From: Anaerolineae bacterium
Lineage (GTDB): Bacteria > Chloroflexota > Anaerolineae > Promineifilales > Promineifilaceae
Assembly: GCA_028277515.1 (NCBI GenBank)
Contig: JANQGC010000275.1
Coordinates: forward strand, 1 to 16,044
Length of the DNA: 16,044 nt
Direction: 5' to 3'
Shown: positions 1-7,257 of the stretch, piece by piece
Position numbering within the stretch: the first letter of the stretch is position 1
Layout of the letters: each line of letters starts with the position of its first letter
Notes under the pieces: model-generated
What the model saw: the letters and a program-made list of their open reading frames with translations, nothing else
Database searches by the model: none
Told to the model about the DNA's origin: nothing
Made by a program: the position numbers and the translations under genes

Positions 1-2
1 AT

Positions 3-950
3 CCCCAAACAGTGATGTGCGTCATTGTCTTAATGGCTTACGGCTGCCCACTACAAGCGATTGTCAAGGCCTTTGGCTTTGATGAACGCACGGTCAAGAA
101 TTGGTGGCAGCGTGCAGGCAGGCAGTGTGAAGAGCTGCACCAACACATGATTGGGACAAGCCAATTGGACTTACAACAGGTACAAGCCGACGAACTGAAG
201 GCCAAAGTACAAGGCGGACATCTCTGGATGGCGATGGCCATCATGGTATCGACCAGGCTATGGCTAGGTGGTGTTGTCAGCCAGCGACGCGACCTTAGAT
301 TGATTCAGTCTCTGGCTGACCATGTCCGTGCCATCGCCCTCTGTCGGCCCTTATTGTTAGCCGTTGATGGGTTGGCCAGTTATCCAAAGGCGTTTCAGCG
401 TGCTTTTCGCACGAAGGTCTTTACCGGACGCAGAGGAAGCCCTCGGAAATATGCCTGGCCGCAAATTGCTATCGTCCAAGTCGTGAAACGTCGGCTGTTG
501 ACCGGACTTGAAATTGAGCGCCGCATCGTTCAAGGTTGCCCGCGACAAGTGGACCGTTTGCGGCAGGCCACGCAACAAGCGGCTGGTGTCATCAATACCG
601 CCTACATTGAACGGCTCAATGCGACCTTCCGCTTGCGTCTGTGCTGTTTGACCCGTCGCACACGTGCTTTGGCCCGCCAAACGGAAACGCTAAAAGCCGG
701 CTTGTTTATCGTTGGTTGTTTCTACAACCTATGCGGTGGACACCATAGTCTGCGCTTACGCCTTGCGGTTGGTGAACACGGTTCCCGTTGGGTCAGGCGC
801 ACTCCGGCCATTGCTGCGGGTCTGACCGATCATATTTGGACAGTCGATGAATTGTTAATGTACAGAGTGCCTCTGCCTCGTTGGACACCACCAAAAAAGG
901 TGGGCAGGCCCTCTAAAGAATTATTACGGTTGATTGAACGGTGGTGTTAA
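3..950 (+). CDS. IS1-like DDE transposase, 5' end outside window
   Basis: This is a DNA-cutting and -joining transposase of an insertion sequence. The frame is open from the first bases, so the N-terminus lies upstream and the GTG at 12 is probably internal. Counting from that GTG, a helix-turn-helix-like segment (about residues 13-35, AFGFDERTVKNWW) precedes a DDE-type core: D60 in QADEL, D119 in AVDGLASY and E200 in NTAYIERLNATFR. This spacing and the final YIERLN motif are typical of IS1-like transposases. The C-terminus is basic with a GRPSK motif. The stop is TAA at 948-950. I could not identify terminal inverted repeats in the 106 bases before the next gene, and the other end lies off-window. 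CGGCCG, common in most of the window, is absent here, as expected for a mobile gene. The transposase call is firm; the family assignment is moderate. Confidence 0.8.
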   Translation, partial: PQTVMCVIVLMAYGCPLQAIVKAFGFDERTVKNWWQRAGRQCEELHQHMIGTSQLDLQQVQADELKAKVQGGHLWMAMAIMVSTRLWLGGVVSQRRDLRLIQSLADHVRAIALCRPLLLAVDGLASYPKAFQRAFRTKVFTGRRGSPRKYAWPQIAIVQVVKRRLLTGLEIERRIVQGCPRQVDRLRQATQQAAGVINTAYIERLNATFRLRLCCLTRRTRALARQTETLKAGLFIVGCFYNLCGGHHSLRLRLAVGEHGSRWVRRTPAIAAGLTDHIWTVDELLMYRVPLPRWTPPKKVGRPSKELLRLIERWC

Positions 951-1056
951 TCAACCACGATTAGTTGTTGTGATACCTCCAGAGGTACAAGAAAATAAAA
1001 TTGACAAATCTTTCGAATGTTTACTCAAGTATTTGAAAAGTCCGTGTAATTAAAAA

Positions 1057-2427
1057 TTATTTGATGCGTTCAAATCGATCAGGTAATTGTAATTCAGCGC
1101 GCTGCACAATGTTTTGGGCGGTCAGCTTCGCTTCTTCCAAGACCTGGGCTTCATCCACAATTACAATTTCATTGTCCCGCATGAGCCAATGACCATCACA
1201 CATCACACTTTCAACGTTATGCGCCTGCATTGACGTCACAAGGTTGGCAATGGGATCGTGCATGGGAAGCATATTGGGTGTATTGGGATTGATTACAACC
1301 AGGTCTGCCTTTTTTCCCTCCTCTAAGGCACCAATCTCATCATCCCAAAGCACAGCCTTGGCCCCATTTCTAGTAGCCATTTCTAGGATCTGATGAGCCG
1401 GCACGACCGTTGGCTTAAGCGTCCTACCTTTGTGGATTAACGAGGTCAACCACATCTCGTCAATTAAGGTCATGCGATTATTCGAGGGTGCTCCATCGGT
1501 ACCAATAGTGACACAAATTCCCGCATCAACCATTTCCGGGATTTTTGCAAATCCCAGGTAGCGCATTGCTGCTGCAGGACAGTGAGAGACTTTCACCTCC
1601 TGATCGGCGAACATCTGAATTTCATCTTCTGTCATCCAGACACAATGAACAGCAAGAAAATTGGCGTCCAACACCCCCAGGTTGGCGAGATGGGCTACTG
1701 TCGTTGCTCCCCGCGTCTGCTTAGCATATTGGACTTCTTCCTCTATTTCTGCAACATGCATATGGACGCCGACCTTATATTGATCAGCAAGTTCTTTGGT
1801 TTTAACAATGAGTTCATCAGAGGTGTTGAAGATGGTGCGCAAGCCAAACCACATACGGATGCGGCCGTTTGCCGTGCCGTGCCACTGCTCGTAGTTGGCA
1901 ATTTGCTTCTCCAAAGATTGCTGGATGTCCTCATTCCAATTGGACGGCAAGCCTTCTCCTTCATCCATAGTAGAGCGCGCAAGGCAAGCCCGGATCCCTA
2001 ATTTATCTATGGCTTTCACCATGCCACTTACGTGTTGCCCCCCAGGTTCAGCAAAACAGGTAACCCCACTTCTAATAAGTTCCAGTCCGCAGAGCAGGGA
2101 ACTGATGTAGCTATCTTCCTCAGTAAAACTACTTTCGTAGGGCCAAATGCGCTCGTGAAGCCAGGTGATCAAATCAACATCATCACCTAAACCGCGCCCT
2201 AAATGCTGCGAAGTGTGGACATGGGTATTGATGAGGCCGGGCACGATCCAACGCCCCTGCAAATCAATTTTCTCCGTATGCTGATCTTCCCCGTCTAACA
2301 AACTTTCGCTCTTTCCAACTTTGATGATGCGGTCACCCTCAATTAAAATTGCCCCATTATCGAACTGCCGTCTTCGGGCGTCCATGGTTACTACGCCCGC
2401 GTTATATAATAAAGTTCTTTTGCTCAT
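1057..2427 (-). CDS. Amidohydrolase of the Atz/Trz/SsnA deaminase-chlorohydrolase type
   Basis: This is a metal-dependent hydrolase of the amidohydrolase superfamily, probably a cytoplasmic deaminase acting on a purine, a triazine or a related heterocycle. The start at 2427 (456 aa) is chosen because GGAGG at 2433-2437 sits 5 bases before this ATG; a longer frame to 2475 has no such site. Metal-site residues are all visible: H69 and H71 (THVHTSQH), H224 with E227 (MHVAE), H261 (VHC) and D311 (GTDGAPSNN). The N-terminal beta-sandwich segment and the C-terminal KADLVVIN strand complete the usual fold. The GTDGAPSNNRMTLIDEM stretch is typical of the AtzA/TrzN/SsnA/MtaD group. Substrate cannot be read from sequence. 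It follows lacI on the same strand after 124 bases and may be co-transcribed, but no link to glucan use is evident. Confidence 0.87.
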   Translation of the reverse strand: MSKRTLLYNAGVVTMDARRRQFDNGAILIEGDRIIKVGKSESLLDGEDQHTEKIDLQGRWIVPGLINTHVHTSQHLGRGLGDDVDLITWLHERIWPYESSFTEEDSYISSLLCGLELIRSGVTCFAEPGGQHVSGMVKAIDKLGIRACLARSTMDEGEGLPSNWNEDIQQSLEKQIANYEQWHGTANGRIRMWFGLRTIFNTSDELIVKTKELADQYKVGVHMHVAEIEEEVQYAKQTRGATTVAHLANLGVLDANFLAVHCVWMTEDEIQMFADQEVKVSHCPAAAMRYLGFAKIPEMVDAGICVTIGTDGAPSNNRMTLIDEMWLTSLIHKGRTLKPTVVPAHQILEMATRNGAKAVLWDDEIGALEEGKKADLVVINPNTPNMLPMHDPIANLVTSMQAHNVESVMCDGHWLMRDNEIVIVDEAQVLEEAKLTAQNIVQRAELQLPDRFERIK

Positions 2428-2551
2428 GTTTTCCTCCAGATAAAGATTGCTAATATCCCGATATTGAACACTCATAACCTGGACGCTACCAGTTATATTC
2501 CTTTGGCGGCATGTGCCAGGGTGTGTTCAAAACCCAATCCAATAGTTCGCT

Positions 2552-3571
2552 TTAACGGTGGCGGGCTACCGATTCGCGGATAATCAACTCGGCCGCGAAC
2601 ACTTTATCTTCGACCGCTTTGCCATTAAGTAAATCCAATATGCCATTGGCGGCAGCCTGGCCCATTTCCACGGCCGGTTGTCTCAAGGTGGTCAGCGGTG
2701 GGATCATATAGGGGGCGGAGGATTCATCGTCAAAGCCTACGAGGGATATTTCCTCCGGCACACGAATGCCACGCCGGTAACAGGCTAATCGGGCGCCAAA
2801 AGCCATTTGATCATTGGCGGCGAATATGGCGCTAAATGCGCGTCCCCTGCCCATGAGCATTTCGACTGCTAACACACCCGATTGCTGTTGTAAATTGCCT
2901 TCAACGACCAGCCGTTCATCTGGCTCAATCCCCGCATCTTGTAACGCCTGTTGGTATCCTTTGTAACGGCTATAAACATCGTCCACGGCCGCTGAATAAT
3001 GTATATCGGCCGAAATATGAGCAATATCCCGATGCCCTCGCTCCAATAAATAGGTGACAGCCTGGTAGGCCGCCTGGAAATTATCCACATAAATACTGCG
3101 ATCTTGCATAGATTTTAGCTTGCGGGCGACCACAAGCAGTGGTTTTTGGCCGGCGATGCCAATCAGTTCAGACTCAGGTAACTGGCCACCAAGGACAATA
3201 ATCCCATCGACCTGGCGATCGACCAGCATATTGAGCGCGCGCCGCTCTGATTCCGCTTGCCAGCGCCCATCGACAAAGAGCGGCCAATAATTATTTTCAT
3301 CCAGACCTTCCAAGATACCTCGTAAAATGCCATCATAAAATGGACTGCCAAAATTTTGGGTCAAGACGCCGATAGTCATTGATTGGCCGCTGGCCAGGCT
3401 TTGAGCAAAGATGTTGGGGCGGTAGTCTAACTCCGCCACCGCATCCATCACTGCTTTATATTTCTTTTCTGAAACTCCAGTCGTGCCGCGCAGGACTCTG
3501 GAAACCGTGCTGGGCGAGACATTAGCCTTGCGTGCAATATCAGAGATTTTGACATTTTCCTTCATTTCCAT
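2552..3571 (-). CDS. LacI/GalR-family transcriptional repressor
   Basis: This is a sugar-responsive DNA-binding repressor. Residues 7-28 form the LacI helix-turn-helix (KISDIARKANVSPSTVSRVL). The hinge region follows around YRPNIFAQSLASG, and residues from about 65 to 339 form the periplasmic-binding-protein-like effector domain, with the family motifs GQSMTIGVL, FAANDQMAFG, VPEEISLVGFDD and TTLRQP. Length (339 aa) is normal. The start at 3571 is the first ATG of the frame; a second ATG at 3565 (MKENVKIS) is possible and neither has a strong ribosome site. The gene is divergent from the sugar-transporter operon. A LacI-type operator lies 26 bases upstream of its start and two more lie at the operon promoter, so autoregulation and operon repression are inferred. 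The inducer is unknown; a beta-glucan oligosaccharide or glucose is plausible from context. Confidence 0.93.
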   Translation of the reverse strand: MEMKENVKISDIARKANVSPSTVSRVLRGTTGVSEKKYKAVMDAVAELDYRPNIFAQSLASGQSMTIGVLTQNFGSPFYDGILRGILEGLDENNYWPLFVDGRWQAESERRALNMLVDRQVDGIIVLGGQLPESELIGIAGQKPLLVVARKLKSMQDRSIYVDNFQAAYQAVTYLLERGHRDIAHISADIHYSAAVDDVYSRYKGYQQALQDAGIEPDERLVVEGNLQQQSGVLAVEMLMGRGRAFSAIFAANDQMAFGARLACYRRGIRVPEEISLVGFDDESSAPYMIPPLTTLRQPAVEMGQAAANGILDLLNGKAVEDKVFAAELIIRESVARHR

Positions 3572-3596
3572 AGCTGCAAATTACCCTTCACTCATA

Positions 3597-3610
3597 TGAA
3601 ACCGCTTTCA
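3597..3610. promoter_or_regulatory. LacI-type operator O3 (imperfect palindrome) upstream of lacI
   Basis: TGAAACCGCTTTCA differs by one base from the perfect palindrome at 3734-3747. It lies 26 bp upstream of the lacI start codon, suitably placed for autorepression. Its centre is 137 bp from the centre of the perfect operator, close to 13 helical turns. Confidence 0.75.
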
Positions 3611-3641
3611 GTTATTTTAGCCGAAACGGATGAATAAAGCA

Positions 3642-3671
3642 ATTATTTCCAATTAAATCATACCATAACAA
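3642..3671 (-). promoter_or_regulatory. Weak candidate promoter for lacI
   Basis: Read on the minus strand, TTGTTA (3671-3666) and AATAAT (3647-3642) are separated by 18 bp and point toward lacI. The match is modest, so this is only a candidate. The imperfect operator would lie about 32 bp downstream of the -10 box. Confidence 0.3.
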
Positions 3672-3696
3672 TCCTTTGATCGCCAATAATTCATGG

Positions 3697-3725
3697 TTGA
3701 CATCCGGGAAACGTTGTGTTAATAT
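3697..3725 (+). promoter_or_regulatory. Sigma70-type promoter of the glucan/sugar operon
   Basis: TTGACA at 3697-3702 and TAATAT at 3720-3725 are separated by exactly 17 bp, a near-consensus housekeeping promoter. Transcription would begin near 3732, right at the edge of the perfect LacI-type operator, so bound repressor would block initiation. This gives a leader of about 170 bases before the lipoprotein gene. Confidence 0.8.
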
Positions 3726-3733
3726 GTAAATTA

Positions 3734-3747
3734 TGAAAGCGCTTTCA
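3734..3747. promoter_or_regulatory. LacI-type operator O1, perfect palindrome
   Basis: TGAAAGCGCTTTCA is a perfect 14-bp palindrome with the central CG typical of LacI/CcpA-family operators. It sits at about +3 to +16 of the predicted transcript, the position of a classical repressor site. Confidence 0.9.
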
Positions 3748-3775
3748 AAAATACAGGGATAAAACAGGTATATAT

Positions 3776-3789
3776 TGAAAGTGCTTTCA
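3776..3789. promoter_or_regulatory. LacI-type operator O2
   Basis: TGAAAGTGCTTTCA is flanked by an extra T/A pair, so the dyad extends over 3775-3790. It differs from the perfect operator by one base. Its centre is 42 bp downstream of O1, four helical turns, so both sites face the same side of the helix. Confidence 0.85.
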
Positions 3790-3815
3790 AATACGGACCT
3801 TTCTTGGAGGTGTTT

Positions 3816-3833
3816 ATGGTTTTCGGCCGCTGA
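3816..3833 (+). other. Five-codon leader micro-ORF (MVFGR)
   Basis: In the predicted leader, GGAGG at 3806-3810 is followed after 5 bases by ATG and four more codons (MVFGR) before TGA at 3831-3833. The ribosome site is as strong as that of the main gene. A second four-codon frame (MIFV) begins at 3838 with no clear ribosome site. Translation and any regulatory role are not shown; a chance match is possible. Confidence 0.35.
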
Positions 3834-3904
3834 ATAAATGATTTTCGTTTAACTTTGTTTGTTTTTTGAGTTTTCATAGCAAAACATACTCCGGAGGAGA
3901 TCTC

Positions 3905-5290
3905 ATGATGAAAAATATTCGTTTAGTGTTGATAGTCATGCTTCTTATCTTTAGCATGATCTTAGTCGCCTGTGGCGGCGGTGAACAGGAACCCGCGGCA
4001 GAAGAAGCGGAAGCCCCTGCTGGAGAAGCGCCCGCAGAAGAAGCGGAGGTCCCCGCAGAAGAAATGGAGGATGTAACCCTCAGAGTCCTCACCTGGCAGA
4101 ATCCACCTATGGTGGAATTCATGGAAGGTTTTATCGAAGAATTTGAAACCAACCACCCCAACATCATGGTCGATTATTCAGTTGTTAATGCCAATGACCT
4201 GGCCACGATCCAGCAGACGCGTCTGACAGCGAATGATGTGGATGTCATCGCCGGCTTCGGCTTCGCCAATGGCGCTCAGCCTTATATGAGCGAAGTAGAT
4301 CCCCCGAACTGGCAGCAGTTCATTCAGGCGGGTCTTTTAATGGATCTGACCGGGCAGCCGTTTGTGGATAATTACGATGAAGCCACGATCCAGGATGCGG
4401 GTACTTTTGATGGCAAGGTTTACCAGGTGAATCTCGGCCGTGTGACCTACAGCGGCATGTTCTACAACAAAGACCTCTTTGCAGAATATGGGGTTGAAGT
4501 GCCTACGACCTGGGACGAGCTGGTCGCTGCTTGCGAGACTTTCATCGAGAACAATGTCTCTTGTATGACAGCCGGTGGGGCAGACGGTTGGCCGATTTTC
4601 GTTGGGTCCTATGGTCTTCTCGGATCACTTTTCCCTGACCAGGAAGCTCTGGTTGAGGGCCTCTGGACGGGCGACATTCAGTGGAACGATGAAGAAACCA
4701 TGGAGCTGTGGAATAAGTATCAGGTTTATGCCCAGGAAATGCTTGAGCCGGGCACCAGTGGCATCTCCGGCGATGCGGCTCCCGGCCGTTTTTCAGCCGG
4801 TGATGTGGCTATGTATCCCATCGGCAATTGGGCTGCTGAGGCGATTGAATCAGCCGAACCGGCATTTGAATGGGGCTATATTCCCTTCCCCGGCAATGAT
4901 AACGCGGAAGATAACCAGTATCTCTTCGGTAAATACGATATGGGTTGGATGATTAATGCCAATACACCCAATGAAGAAGCTGCTCTGCTCTTCCTGGAAG
5001 AGTTTTCCGAACCGGAAAATTATCAGGAATTTGTCAATGCCGTTGGGTTTATCCCCACCCAACCGGATGCAACGCTGGAAACACAAATAGGCCAGGAAGT
5101 TGCACCCTATCTTGATGATTTCCGTGTCGGCATCGAACAATACTGGGTTGCTCCTAAGGGTGCCGGCCAATGGGCCAATGGCGCACAAGGGTCTTCCTGG
5201 TTCCAACCCTTTAATGAATGGGACGATGCGGCCGCATTAGCGGATCAAGCCCAGGCTGACTTGCAGGCCGGACTGGATACCCTTGAATAA
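3905..5290 (+). CDS. Extracellular sugar-binding lipoprotein of a CUT1 ABC transporter
   Basis: This solute-binding protein captures a sugar or oligosaccharide outside the membrane and delivers it to the permeases that follow. The start at 3905 (461 aa) is supported by GGAGGAGA at 3893-3900, and it gives a clean lipoprotein signal: basic MMKNIR, a hydrophobic stretch, then the lipobox LVAC with the lipidated cysteine at C23. Residues 24-56 are a low-complexity Glu/Ala/Pro linker that tethers the protein. Residues 57-461 are the family 1 extracellular solute-binding fold (TLRVLTWQNPPMVEFMEGFIEEFETNHP near the start, VYQVNLGRVTYSGMFYNKDLFAEYGVEVPTTWDEL in lobe 1). It is the first gene after the LacI-controlled promoter. 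The ligand is not readable; beta-1,3-gluco-oligosaccharides are inferred from the downstream enzymes. It is separated from the permeases by two hairpins, which may raise its expression relative to them. Confidence 0.92.
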   Translation: MMKNIRLVLIVMLLIFSMILVACGGGEQEPAAEEAEAPAGEAPAEEAEVPAEEMEDVTLRVLTWQNPPMVEFMEGFIEEFETNHPNIMVDYSVVNANDLATIQQTRLTANDVDVIAGFGFANGAQPYMSEVDPPNWQQFIQAGLLMDLTGQPFVDNYDEATIQDAGTFDGKVYQVNLGRVTYSGMFYNKDLFAEYGVEVPTTWDELVAACETFIENNVSCMTAGGADGWPIFVGSYGLLGSLFPDQEALVEGLWTGDIQWNDEETMELWNKYQVYAQEMLEPGTSGISGDAAPGRFSAGDVAMYPIGNWAAEAIESAEPAFEWGYIPFPGNDNAEDNQYLFGKYDMGWMINANTPNEEAALLFLEEFSEPENYQEFVNAVGFIPTQPDATLETQIGQEVAPYLDDFRVGIEQYWVAPKGAGQWANGAQGSSWFQPFNEWDDAAALADQAQADLQAGLDTLE

Positions 5291-5299
5291 TTCGGGTAC

Positions 5300-5342
5300 G
5301 TAGTAATGGCTTTAGCCGTTTGACCGCTAAAGCGGTTACTAC
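5300..5342. repeat. REP-like intergenic palindrome
   Basis: Arms at 5300-5316 (GTAGTAATGGCTTTAGC) and 5326-5342 (GCTAAAGCGGTTACTAC) pair over 17 positions with two non-Watson-Crick positions and a 9-base loop. There is no T-run, so it looks like a dispersed intergenic palindrome rather than a terminator. It sits 10 bases after the binding-protein stop and could protect that message. Confidence 0.65.
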
Positions 5343-5374
5343 AAACCACCCGGCAAACCTTGATAGTAGAGTGA

Positions 5375-5409
5375 GCTTCCCGAAATCGAATCGGGAAGCC
5401 CACATTTTT
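5375..5409 (+). terminator. Hairpin with T-run between binding protein and permease genes
   Basis: GCTTCCCGA (5375-5383) and TCGGGAAGC (5391-5399) form a perfect 9-bp stem with a 7-base loop, followed by CCACA and then TTTTT at 5405-5409. The T-run is 5 bases away from the stem, so termination would be partial at most. This placement, after the binding protein and before the permeases, fits leaky termination or mRNA stabilisation. Confidence 0.5.
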
Positions 5410-5434
5410 GAAATCGCTAGGAGGCGACAAGGCC

Positions 5435-6364
5435 ATGGACAATTATCTTTTTGGTAAAGGCTGGAAAAAGTGGCTCCCTTTTCTACTGCTTCTACCAGGT
5501 TTACTTGCTTACTTCATCATCGCTCTGGGGCCATCGTTGGCAACCAGTCTTTTCTCGCTAACAGATGCCAGTGGTATTCCTGGTATTCCGATCAACTGGA
5601 TCGGGTTTGAGAATTATGAAGAATTCCTTTTACGCGGATTGGCCTCCCGGGATAACCTGGCGGCTATCTGGCGCACATTTATATTTATGTTTTTCGTTGC
5701 GACCATCCAATTCACACTTGGCCTGGCGGTCGCCTTGCTGCTCAATCAAGGGTTGAAGGGCACACCCATTTTTCGCACCCTGTTTTTCATGCCCGTGATT
5801 TTAGGCGTGGTCATCCAGGGTTTAATTTGGAGTCTGTTCCTCTATCCATTGGGCGGGCCGGTGGCAACGGTGTTTGATTTTTTAGGCATCCAATCTGAAT
5901 TTTTAGGAGGTAGACCGCCCGAGGCTTTTGCCTGGGTCATTGTGGTTCAGATATGGGCCAACATGGGTATCACGATGGTCATCTTCCTGGCTGGATTGCA
6001 GACGGTGCCGGAAGAGCTTTATGAAGTGGCAGAGATTGATGGGGCCAATGGCTGGCAACGCTTTCGCAATGTCACCTGGCCGCTGCTCACGCCGGTGGTC
6101 AACACCAACATTTTGTTGAACGTTATCGGTGCGCTGCAAGCCTGGCAGCTCTTCCTGGTGCTGCTGGGATATAAGGCAGGAACGCAAGTTTTAGGGTATG
6201 TGATCTTTGCCGAAGGTTTTGCGCAAGGCTCCGGAGGAACGGCGGCCAGTTTCCGCCAGGGATACGCGGCCGCAGCTTCCATGGTCCTGTTTGTTATTGT
6301 CTTGATTTTAGGTCTTGTCACCCAGAATATCTTAAATCGTAGAGAGGAGGGTTTGTTCGGATGA
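5435..6364 (+). CDS. CUT1 sugar ABC transporter permease, MalF/UgpA type
   Basis: This is an integral membrane subunit that, with the next gene product, forms the sugar channel. The ATG at 5435 (309 aa) follows AGGAGG at 5419-5424; a TTG at 5408 would add nine residues but would lie upstream of that site. Hydrophobic segments are visible from residue about 14 (FLLLLPGLLAYFIIALG), around FIFMFFVATIQFTLGLAVALLL, VILGVVIQGLIWSLFL, AWVIVVQIWANMGITMVIFLAGL, and near the end MVLFVIVLILGLVTQN, consistent with six membrane spans. The cytoplasmic EAA loop that docks the ATPase is at residues 193-218 (EELYEVAEIDGANGWQRF, then PLLTP). Its TGA overlaps the ATG of the next permease by 4 bases (ATGA), so translation is likely coupled. 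No ATPase gene is in the window, as is common for CUT1 systems served by a shared MsmK/UgpC-type protein. Confidence 0.93.
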   Translation: MDNYLFGKGWKKWLPFLLLLPGLLAYFIIALGPSLATSLFSLTDASGIPGIPINWIGFENYEEFLLRGLASRDNLAAIWRTFIFMFFVATIQFTLGLAVALLLNQGLKGTPIFRTLFFMPVILGVVIQGLIWSLFLYPLGGPVATVFDFLGIQSEFLGGRPPEAFAWVIVVQIWANMGITMVIFLAGLQTVPEELYEVAEIDGANGWQRFRNVTWPLLTPVVNTNILLNVIGALQAWQLFLVLLGYKAGTQVLGYVIFAEGFAQGSGGTAASFRQGYAAAASMVLFVIVLILGLVTQNILNRREEGLFG

Positions 6365-7257
6365 GCAGTATTCCAGATAGTCCAATTTTATCCCCAGATG
6401 ATCCATTACCGGGAAGTGCAGCCTCAGCAAAACTTAGTGAAGGGCGGGGTATTAATTGGTGGCGGATTATCGCCTATGTGGTGTTAATCATATTCGCCAT
6501 CATGTATATCGGCCCGTTATATATGTTGGTTAATACATCGTTGAAGACGCTGCCTGAATTTTTCAAGAGCGCTACGTCTCTCCCGGAAACGCCCAGCCTC
6601 GCCAATTTTGCTGAGGCATGGAACCAGGCCAGTTTCCCCAGGCTCCTGATAAATTCAGCGATTTACACCGCAGTGTCGACGACGGTATACATTATCACGG
6701 CCGTTTTTGTGGCCTTCCCCCTGGCCCGTGGCCTGGTGCGCGGACACAAATTAATTTTCACTTTGTTTGTTATCGCTCTCTTTTTGCCTCCGGCTTTAAT
6801 TCCTCAATTTCAGCTTATCCTGCGAATGGGCTTATACAACAATCCCGTCGGATATATGTTGTTCTTTTTAATAAATCCCATTGGGATCATCATCCTGGTG
6901 GGTTATATTCGCACGCTGCCCAAAGAACTGGATGAATCGGCGGCGATGGACGGCTGCGGCTATTTCCGCTTTGTATGGCAGGTCATTATCCCCTTATCGA
7001 AACCGGCAATCGCCACAGTCGTTGTATTGCATGCCATCGGTATTTGGAACGAGCTAATTTTGCCCACCATTTACCTGACCAGTGAAGAGTTTTTCCCTGT
7101 TACTCGTGGTTTAATCGTCTTTCAAGGGGTCTACGGCAGCAATTGGCCAACCCTGGCGGCAGCGGTGTTGATGTTGACCATTCCTATGATTGTGCTGTTC
7201 CTGGTGCTACAAAAGTACATCGTCTCCGGCCTGACGGCGGGAGCAGTCAAAGGGTAG
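6361..7257 (+). CDS. CUT1 sugar ABC transporter permease, MalG/UgpE type
   Basis: This is the second membrane subunit of the sugar importer (298 aa). It begins in the ATGA overlap with the preceding permease, with a GAGGAGGG ribosome site inside that gene. An approximately 38-residue hydrophilic N-terminal tail precedes the first span (IIAYVVLIIFAIMYIGPLYMLV shape, residues about 37-58). The EAA loop is at residues 186-212 (LPKELDESAAMDGCGYFRF, then PLSKP). The final segment VLMLTIPMIVLFLVLQKYIVSGLTAGAVKG is the standard MalG-type ending with the conserved GLTAGAVKG tail, so the protein is complete. Immediately after its TAG the sequence changes to the middle of a mannonate dehydratase gene, which marks a deletion or rearrangement junction. 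Confidence 0.93.
   Translation: MSSIPDSPILSPDDPLPGSAASAKLSEGRGINWWRIIAYVVLIIFAIMYIGPLYMLVNTSLKTLPEFFKSATSLPETPSLANFAEAWNQASFPRLLINSAIYTAVSTTVYIITAVFVAFPLARGLVRGHKLIFTLFVIALFLPPALIPQFQLILRMGLYNNPVGYMLFFLINPIGIIILVGYIRTLPKELDESAAMDGCGYFRFVWQVIIPLSKPAIATVVVLHAIGIWNELILPTIYLTSEEFFPVTRGLIVFQGVYGSNWPTLAAAVLMLTIPMIVLFLVLQKYIVSGLTAGAVKG

Noticed and set aside
951..1056. Terminal inverted repeat or target-site duplication of the transposon
   Set aside because: The partner end is outside the window, so no repeat pair can be shown; only AT-rich sequence is seen.
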